Assembly: GCF_035083965.1 (NCBI RefSeq)
Contig: NC_089727.1
Span: forward strand, 2,175,501-2,239,500
Reading direction: 5' to 3'
DNA length: 64,000 nt
Origin: Branchiostoma lanceolatum
Taxonomy: Eukaryota; Chordata; Leptocardii; Amphioxiformes; Branchiostomatidae
Position 1 is the stretch's first letter, and every line of letters begins with the position of its first letter. The notes under the pieces are model-generated. The model saw only the letters and a program-made list of their open reading frames with translations, did no database searches and had not been told where the DNA came from. Shown here piece after piece: positions 58,034 to 64,000 of this stretch. The position numbers and the translations under genes were made by a program.

Positions 58034-61000
58034 TCATTCATTTCTAGGGCCCATGTTAACATTGGCAGCAATATAGTCCGTCAGTCGCGGCACCAGAGCC
58101 CTCAGTTTGGCTAAAGGCCAGGTGTAGAAGGGGTAGTAGATCTCCCGGGCGCGGGTCGCCCCTCCCCGTATGACGGCCAGGGCGGTCTCTTCTATCGGGG
58201 CGGCACCTTCCAGTACCTTGTCACCATCAGGCGCGGTCTGGAACAAGCAAACAAAGAGAATCGTTCTTTCCACAGTCTTTACATCGCTGAGCGACCGCAG
58301 AGAAACCAAAAATTTAACAAAACGCTCAACGAATTTTAAAGATAAAGAACGAATTTTCTTACGTTTTGTGTGTTTTTGTTGTCGTTGGTATCAGCCTTTG
58401 CAACTTTTCAATTATGAAAATCATGGGTCACACATATCAAATTTTGTGCGGTCACTCGACGATCGCTGTCTAGTGAAGGAGGTTCTATCAATGATAATTT
58501 ATGAGGCCGATTCTGACCTCCTGAGCACGAAGGAATCAGGCTAAAAATGTCAACGGTACCGAAATCCTTTTTTTCCAAACATTATCTGATCTCACATCTA
58601 CCCAAGTGCAAAGAAGCGACAAGAAATGGACACTGTTAGCTTAGTCCACACTTTCGTATACTTTTATAATGTAAGTATATTTAGTTCGCGATCGTGAGTT
58701 GCTGTTTATACTTTTCTGTATATTTTTGTTATATGTTTGGTAAGCCATACGATAGATAAACTGTACTTAGCCCCTCGAGGCATGAATGTACAATACATCA
58801 TACCTTCAAGTTTTCAGATATTTTTGGAGTCCGGATGAATCCCAGCACGGCGAGGGTGACGGACACGTCCTGCTGAGCCTTCATCAGTTCCACACGGAGG
58901 GAGCTGAAGAACCCGTCCAACGCGAACTTGTCAGTACAGAGGAAACTGACGTTTGGCCAAGGCATCTTTCCTACCGGAACAACAAAACAGTTCAAACGAG
59001 TTATAGGGTGCGACTGTGGACGGCCTCAAGATTTGAGGGGCTTTAATAGGCTTGAAGTTCTTTTTAAACAGAACTTAGGACAATGTGGCATTGTACTCGA
59101 GTTGATTTTTAACGCTGCTAGATACAAAGAACAATAAGCTTGATAAGGGGTAGGGGCAGTGCGATCTACTGTGTCAAGGGCACGGTATTGTAAGATTTCT
59201 TCATTGGTGGCATGTCAGAGAATTCGAACTCAGGGCCTCTGGGCTCTTGACTTGGTCAATCACCCTAACCGTTAGGCCAACACAACGCCACTGATAGACT
59301 TTGGTGCAACGTTGAAATAGTTTTACCAAAAGGAGAGGAAACCACGACGATGTATCCTACGCTCTTCTTCACCAATCTTACCTGCCATAGACCCGATGGC
59401 TTTTGTTAGTGTTAAGCAGGTGTGTACACGCTATAGACGCGTTTGCTACACACACGTAGAATATAATACAAGAAAACTTTAACAAATGCAATTAATGAAT
59501 TACCGAAACCAGAGGAAACTACCACGAGGTGTCCTTTTGTTTCCTTCAGCAGAGGCAGGGCCAGGGAGGCCAGCCGGACGTAACTGACCAGGTTCACGTT
59601 CAGATAGTCCACGAAGAAGTCAACATCCGGGTCCTGGTCCCATGGTTTGCCCTGCAAGACTTTCTCCTGCACCGATTGGACATTGGACCCGACGTGATTC
59701 AGCACCAGGTAGTCCAACCGACCTGAAGTAAGATGTGATTTTCACTTGTGTTTAAGTGATGGTAAACGATCAATGATTTATAGTATACAGCCCCATGTCA
59801 GCAATTGTTTGGATTCTGCAATGTATTCACACTACCGTGCATTCAGTTTATTTTCTTCTTAGAAATTGGTTTGAAATACGCCCTTGGCCACCGATGTACA
59901 GAAGTTGTGGGGTCGAATGACTAAGTACCTGGACCAGTGGACACAAGATCTAGAGGTCAGTGGTTCGATTCTTGCATCCCTAGCGAAATGTTAATATGTT
60001 TTTGGGGAATGAACTTTACACAACTTTCTTCAATTCGCCCAGGCGTAAAAATGGGTACCGGACTTCGGTTGGAGATGTAAAAGGCAATGGAAGGAGGGGG
60101 CTAGGCATCAAAACAGGACATGGGACTACCTTAACATTTACAATAGTTTCTTCTCGGCGACGTCTGTGGAAACAAAGGTTCAAACAAACAAAGAAATTGT
60201 ATGTAGGGCTATTGACGTTTTTAATCACACGCCATGAAAAGTCTTCAACTTGATCCTCAATGCTATTTTCGCCCTACCGAATTTCTCCTTGGCTGTTTGA
60301 ATGGTTCTGTCACAGTCCTCCGCCTTCCCCATGTCCCTGGCCACGTAGTGCGCCTCCTGGGCACCCAGAGACTTCGCCTTCGCTACGACCTGCAAGGTAT
60401 GTATGTCTGAAATGTCAAGTGTCAACTGGATTTCAAATAAACTTTCCTTCGATACAAATACGTGGATTTACCTCCTTTAGCCTGTTCTCTCTCCTGGCTG
60501 TGATAAGGATCTTTGCTCCCAGCCGGGCGTACTGGTACGCCATCTCTTCGCCGATACCGGTACTGCAGCCCGTAATGACGACTGTGGCCCCTCGAACTGA
60601 CTCTAGAGGAAAACAGACCTAATGTAAGATCATGTAACCCTTGCACCAATTTACTGCACTTTAGGAGTATCACAAAAGGTCCTTATGTGGAGGCGGTCAC
60701 TTATAAAGGTTTCACCGTAAGCTACTTTCCTAAGAAACAATAAGTTTTCTTGGAGAGGCCTAATCTCCAAGCAGACCTACACGGGGCTCGAAAATCGTAT
60801 ATGCTAGCCAGAGAAGGTCCAGTCAGCCAGATAAGCTCCAGCCAGCTTATCTGGCTGACTGGACCTTCTTTGGCTAACGTTAGCATATACGATTTTTGCG
60901 CCCCGTGTAGATCTGCTTGGAGATTAGGAGAGGCCCGCTCGCCGGCTGACCGACTTTCCCTGTGTGACCCCCTGTTCCACTCGGTGAACCGAGACTGCAA

Positions 61001-61578
61001 ATACAGCCGCTTACATCATGATTGAGGCCAGTACTAACGCCGAATGCGACACACATATCACCGTTGTAGCAAAGGGTACGAGCCCTAAGACCTCATCTTC
61101 ATTCTGATCTGTACGGAAACCTAATCATAGCTACCTTCTGTCGACACATACCCACACAAAGTCAGGTAAATCCCTTTAATATAGTATAGCTTGTCTTGCT
61201 GTGGTGATAATTTGATGTCTGATAAACAAAACAAACCAAATGACGAGGAAGACCCAATTAAATGTTTCTTGCCATGGGTACTAAATGGCTGAGCCGATGA
61301 TTTAAGTTTAACAACAGATACGTCCTCCCATGCACCAGCTGGGAGCTAACCTCAAGCCTAATGTCACCTAACCTCAAGCCTAATACATGATCATACATAA
61401 CACTTTATGCAGGTATTAAGTACTATGGCTTACACTACGACTATTCTACACTGCGCCCATGGCACACACACACACACAGCACGCATATACCTGGATCGAA
61501 GCCATCGTAGTTCCAGTAGATCCCGACGGCTACAGCACCGAGTAACACCGTCAAACTAACCCACAGGAGCCGCGACAT
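58034..61578 (-). CDS. Copy 12: HSD11B1-like protein, 306 aa, catalytic Tyr missing
   Basis: Exons: E1 61491-61578, E2 60472-60602, E3 60278-60389, E4 59504-59722, E5 58804-58970, E6 58034-58237; 921 bp, open with GT/AG borders. Anchor, TGCSTGIG, Arg66, LVLNHVGSN, NVNLVSYV and VVVSSGFG (Ser) are intact. In exon 5 the usual F-Y-S-S-V-K-F is F-L-C-T-D-K-F, so the proton-donating Tyr (expected residue 194) is Leu while the Lys stays. In this superfamily the Tyr is normally essential, so the product is probably inactive as a dehydrogenase although the frame is kept. Exon 6 starts TAPDGDKVLEG and ends NVNMGPRNE. It lies head-to-head with copy 13. Confidence 0.82.
59140..59292 (-). mobile_element. 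tRNA-derived SINE in intron 4 of copy 12
   Basis: The minus strand has TTGGCCTAACGGTTAGGG (A-box type) and GAGTTCGAATTC (B-box type) with tRNA-like spacing. It is a different SINE from those in intron 3. A likely plus-strand SINE with GTGGTTCGATTC lies at about 59905-60110 in intron 3 of the same gene. Confidence 0.55.
60759..60930. mobile_element. Near-perfect foldback MITE in intron 1 of copy 12
   Basis: TAATCTCCAAGCAGACC at the left pairs with GATCTGCTTGGAGATTA at the right, and pairing continues through CACGGGGC, ATCGTATATGCTA, AGAAGGTCCAGTCAGCCAG and ATAAGCT to a tiny loop near 60839. It is the best-preserved member of the family seen at 3533, 12311 and 18818. Confidence 0.8.
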
Positions 61579-62091
61579 TGTTTTGCACATGGAAGTTGAA
61601 GTGGGTTAAAGGTCACAGTTCAGACCGTGTTGCTTCTGGGTTCTGGGAACAAGGTTCCAAATGACTCGTGCACCATCGGTCGGGCGCCACTTTGGCGACG
61701 TTGACTTGTCCTTACATTCTCAAAGCTTCTTATGGCTGTCCTTAGTCCACTTAATGATATGTTTATTACGCTACTTGACTTGACACTTTCCGTATGTATT
61801 TTTATATGATACTAAATTGACTGTATCACTGTAAAGAACAATTGATATAGGCGAGCAGTTTGGCCAAAGAAAGGGACGGGGTTTATTGGCGGACTTTTAC
61901 ACAGAACACAAGCCATTTTACAACTTCCGTCAAGTTACACGCTCAAGATGAAAGTTAATAGCATTCGCACTAGTTTCTCTCATTGGCATATATAACCGCC
62001 ACTCACGCACTCTACTATGATCATACAGGCACACGTGATCTTTGGACCGAGATTGACGCAACAAGTGTGTGACCTTAGGTGCCCTTACCGT

Positions 62092-62398
62092 TCTGATATC
62101 GGGTCTGGCGAGGGCCAGTCTTGCGGTAGTGTTGGCACGTCGCCAGAGCGTGATGCGTATACGGCAATTAGCCTGCTATCTAAACCTATTATAACTGCCG
62201 AATCTCTCTTGTTCTCTTTGGTCAACGTTAACGTTGCATCGGAGTAACAGCCGTTGCATAAGATATGTCTTTGGACACAACTAAATGAACTTATAGGCGA
62301 GATATTACCCTTAAATACGCGAACACGACCTTAAACGCTTACGTTCCGGCGACGTGCTGGATTGGGGTCTACTGGAACTACGATGGCTTCGATTCAGC
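62092..62398 (+). pseudogene. Degenerate plus-strand exon 1 split by a MITE
   Basis: 62092-62134 resembles the first half of copy 13 exon 1 (GCGAGGGCCAGTCTTGCGGT against GCGTGGGCCAGTCTCGTGGT), and 62358-62398 the second half (GGGGTCTACTGGAACTACGA, TGGCTTCGATTCAG). No start codon remains. It suggests that copy 13 also had a tandem or earlier first exon. Confidence 0.6.
62135..62357. mobile_element. 223-bp MITE with 22-bp TIRs
   Basis: The left end GCACGTCGCCAGAGCGTGAT is matched in reverse complement by the right end (GCACGTCGCCGGAACGTAAG). The first ten bases are identical. It lies exactly between the two halves of the exon 1 relic. No coding capacity. Confidence 0.65.
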
Positions 62399-62792
62399 CA
62401 GGAATAAACTAGAGTCTGTCAGTCTTTGCCAAATTCTTGGGGAAGTTGCAGGTTCACGCCTTCACAGTCCCGTCACTGAATGACAAGGGTAGTATAGTAT
62501 AGCGCATGTGCCCAGGATCACGAGATCCATTGTATTATGTTCTCCAACCCAGAAAAATTTGACTAATTGGAATTTTCGACTGAGTCGCTCAGTCCTCTTC
62601 AGCCGTGTGACCCAATCGCTCTAGACACGTGACTTAATGCACGTGTGACATCAGCAATGCGATCCTGCGCAATCCATTGACGCGGAGATGTAGCGTTGAC
62701 CTCGTGAGGTCAGTCTTGTTTGCAAACCTCGTCACGGTCTCGTGCGAGTCGTGTGCAGTTGCCCAATAAACGTTGCTCGATAAACCTGCACC

Positions 62793-63623
62793 ATGTCTCG
62801 TCTAGCGTGGGCCAGTCTCGTGGTAGTGTTGGCCGCGGTTGGACTGGGGGTCTACTGGAACTACGATGGCTACGATCCAGGTAAGATACAAACTTCTACT
62901 GTTCTTATGTAGTCAATGCCAGTTTATAGGAACTGTATTGACGCAACAACAAGTACAGCGACCTTTGTACCGTCAGCACCTCACCTCAGCAGAGCTCACC
63001 TATCCCTATGTTACTGCCAACATGATGAAATCATTTCCTGAAGTTTGACTCGAATACAATATGTAAGTTATTGCTTATTGGTAGGAAACTGAATTTGAGA
63101 ATGAGTAATTGCAAAGTCCTATTTAGTAATATCCAACATGTTAAGGAGCGTTTAAGTTATGTGGAAAGATTCAATCCTACGATGTTGGTTGATGAATAAA
63201 TTTAGTTCAACATAACGTTACATTCAACCGAAAATATCAAATCACGCGACTTCGATTGTTTAATTTCTGTCGCAGACGATTTCTCAAGACTTTCTTTTTA
63301 CACCATTTTATAGGATTATTCTCAGGGTTAGGGTTGATAGGATCATGAGTTGTTATTCACAAGAGTATCGGAGAACATCCAACCAATAGTGCCAGAAAAT
63401 CATTATTGTCAGGAACATCCTGTCAATAGCCTCGGCCATTCTACAATGACAAGGGAGAAAACTCTAAAAAGACAACTTACTTTTTTTTCCAGAGTCTCTG
63501 CGGGGGGCCACTGTCGTCATCACAGGCTGCAGTACCGGTATCGGCGAAGAGATGGCGTACCAGTACGCCCGGCTGGGAGCAAAGATCCTCATCACAGCCA
63601 GGAGGGAGAATAGGCTGAAGGAG
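62793..63623 (+). CDS. Copy 13: HSD11B1-like dehydrogenase, exons 1-2 (partial, plus strand)
   Basis: Exon 1 is 62793-62880 (88 bp, donor gtaaga) and exon 2 is 63493-63623 (131 bp, acceptor ttttttttccag, donor gtgaga); the rest lies beyond the right edge. Together they give 73 codons: a start MSRLAWASLVVLAAVGLGVY anchor, NYDGYDP, TGCSTGIG and TARRENRLKE. Exon 2 is almost the same as in the minus-strand copies, while exon 1 is clearly diverged. This copy fixes the exon borders used for the whole array because its splice sites read directly on the plus strand. Confidence 0.85.
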
Positions 63624-64000
63624 GTGAGAATACATTATGTGTATGACTACGTATATTTTCAGTAGCGTTTGTGTGTCTGTGTGTCTGTCGGTGAACAAGA
63701 TAACTCAAGAACAGCTGGGTAGATTGATTTCATATTTGGTGTGATGGTTGGGTGTGACAAACAAACAAAAACTGGAAATTATTAGATTTTGGGCCTCCTA
63801 GCGGCTTCCAGGTACTGCAGCGGAACAGTTTTGATATCCTGTGTTCTGGACATGTTATTGTCACGAATTAAGTGGATTCAAGGAAATAAGTGATATAAAT
63901 TTAGGCCCCCTAGCAAGCAGTGTAAGAATTACAGGGACGTTTTTGTCAAAATTTTCCAAAGAGAATAACTGAAGAAGGGAATGACAGATTTTCATGATTT

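Larger units (their letters stand above)
61579..62792. other. Head-to-head intergenic region of copies 12 and 13
   Basis: About 1.2 kb separates the two start codons on opposite strands, so the promoters face away from each other. It contains a degenerate plus-strand exon 1 split by a MITE (62090-62400). No other gene is supported. Confidence 0.55.

Noticed and set aside
57760..58114. Repeat protein around the CTGT runs
   Set aside because: Translation of a tetranucleotide microsatellite on both strands.

Overview
This window is animal nuclear DNA: short exons with consensus splice sites, a tandem gene family, tRNA-derived SINEs, CR1-like LINE ends, a Penelope-like element, long-TIR MITEs and many micro- and minisatellites. 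The closest family match is 11-beta-hydroxysteroid dehydrogenase 1-like enzymes (HSD11B1/HSD11B1L, short-chain dehydrogenase/reductase superfamily). The gene family and repeat content suggest an invertebrate chordate, most likely amphioxus (Branchiostoma). The organism is an inference; the gene family is clear from motifs.

The window is dominated by a head-to-tail array of at least twelve copies on the minus strand, with one further copy on the plus strand at the right edge. A complete copy has six coding exons of 88, 131, 112, 219-228, 167 and 171-204 bp (intron phases 1, 0, 1, 1, 0) and encodes about 298-307 residues. Exon 1 carries an N-terminal membrane anchor. Exon 2 carries the TGCSTGIG cofactor loop and an Arg expected to favour NADP(H). 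Exon 4 carries LVLNH, the structural Asn and the catalytic Ser. Exon 5 carries YxxxK and the ALDGFFSSLR-type helix. Exon 6 is the C-terminus.

Left to right: copy 1 (exon 1 only, runs off the left edge); copy 2 (1557-4305, pseudogene); copy 3 (5290-7947, intact); copy 4 (8737-9989, exon 1-2 remnant); an orphan exon 1 (12653-12740) in a 1.4-kb block duplicated at 17.9-19.3 kb; copy 5 (14471-17015, its own exon 1 destroyed by a retroposon, a replacement first exon at 19160); copy 6 (21823-28832, with an exon-derived minisatellite of about 31 units in intron 4); copy 7 (29861-34045); copy 8 (35957-39390); copies 9 and 10 (40601-43713 and 44796-47567, close sisters); copy 11 (48644-53975, with a Penelope-like element and a MITE in intron 5); copy 12 (58034-61578, catalytic Tyr lost); and plus-strand copy 13 (62793 onward), head-to-head with copy 12.

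Subfamilies by exon 6 and flanks are 2/8, 3/9/10/11, 6/7, 5 and 12. There are two upstream types. One (best seen in copies 3, 8, 9 and 10) has nuclear-receptor-like half-sites in 3, 8, 9 and 10. The other (copies 1, 4, 6, 7, the orphan and the 19160 exon) has a GCCGCAAAACG inverted repeat, in several cases followed by arrays of alternating palindromes with a 41-bp period. Spacers between genes of the 3/9/10/11 type hold a 23-bp satellite that reaches into the stop codons. The least described structures here are the alternating-palindrome arrays, the minisatellite that multiplies an exon end together with its splice donor, and the satellite-derived protein C-termini.
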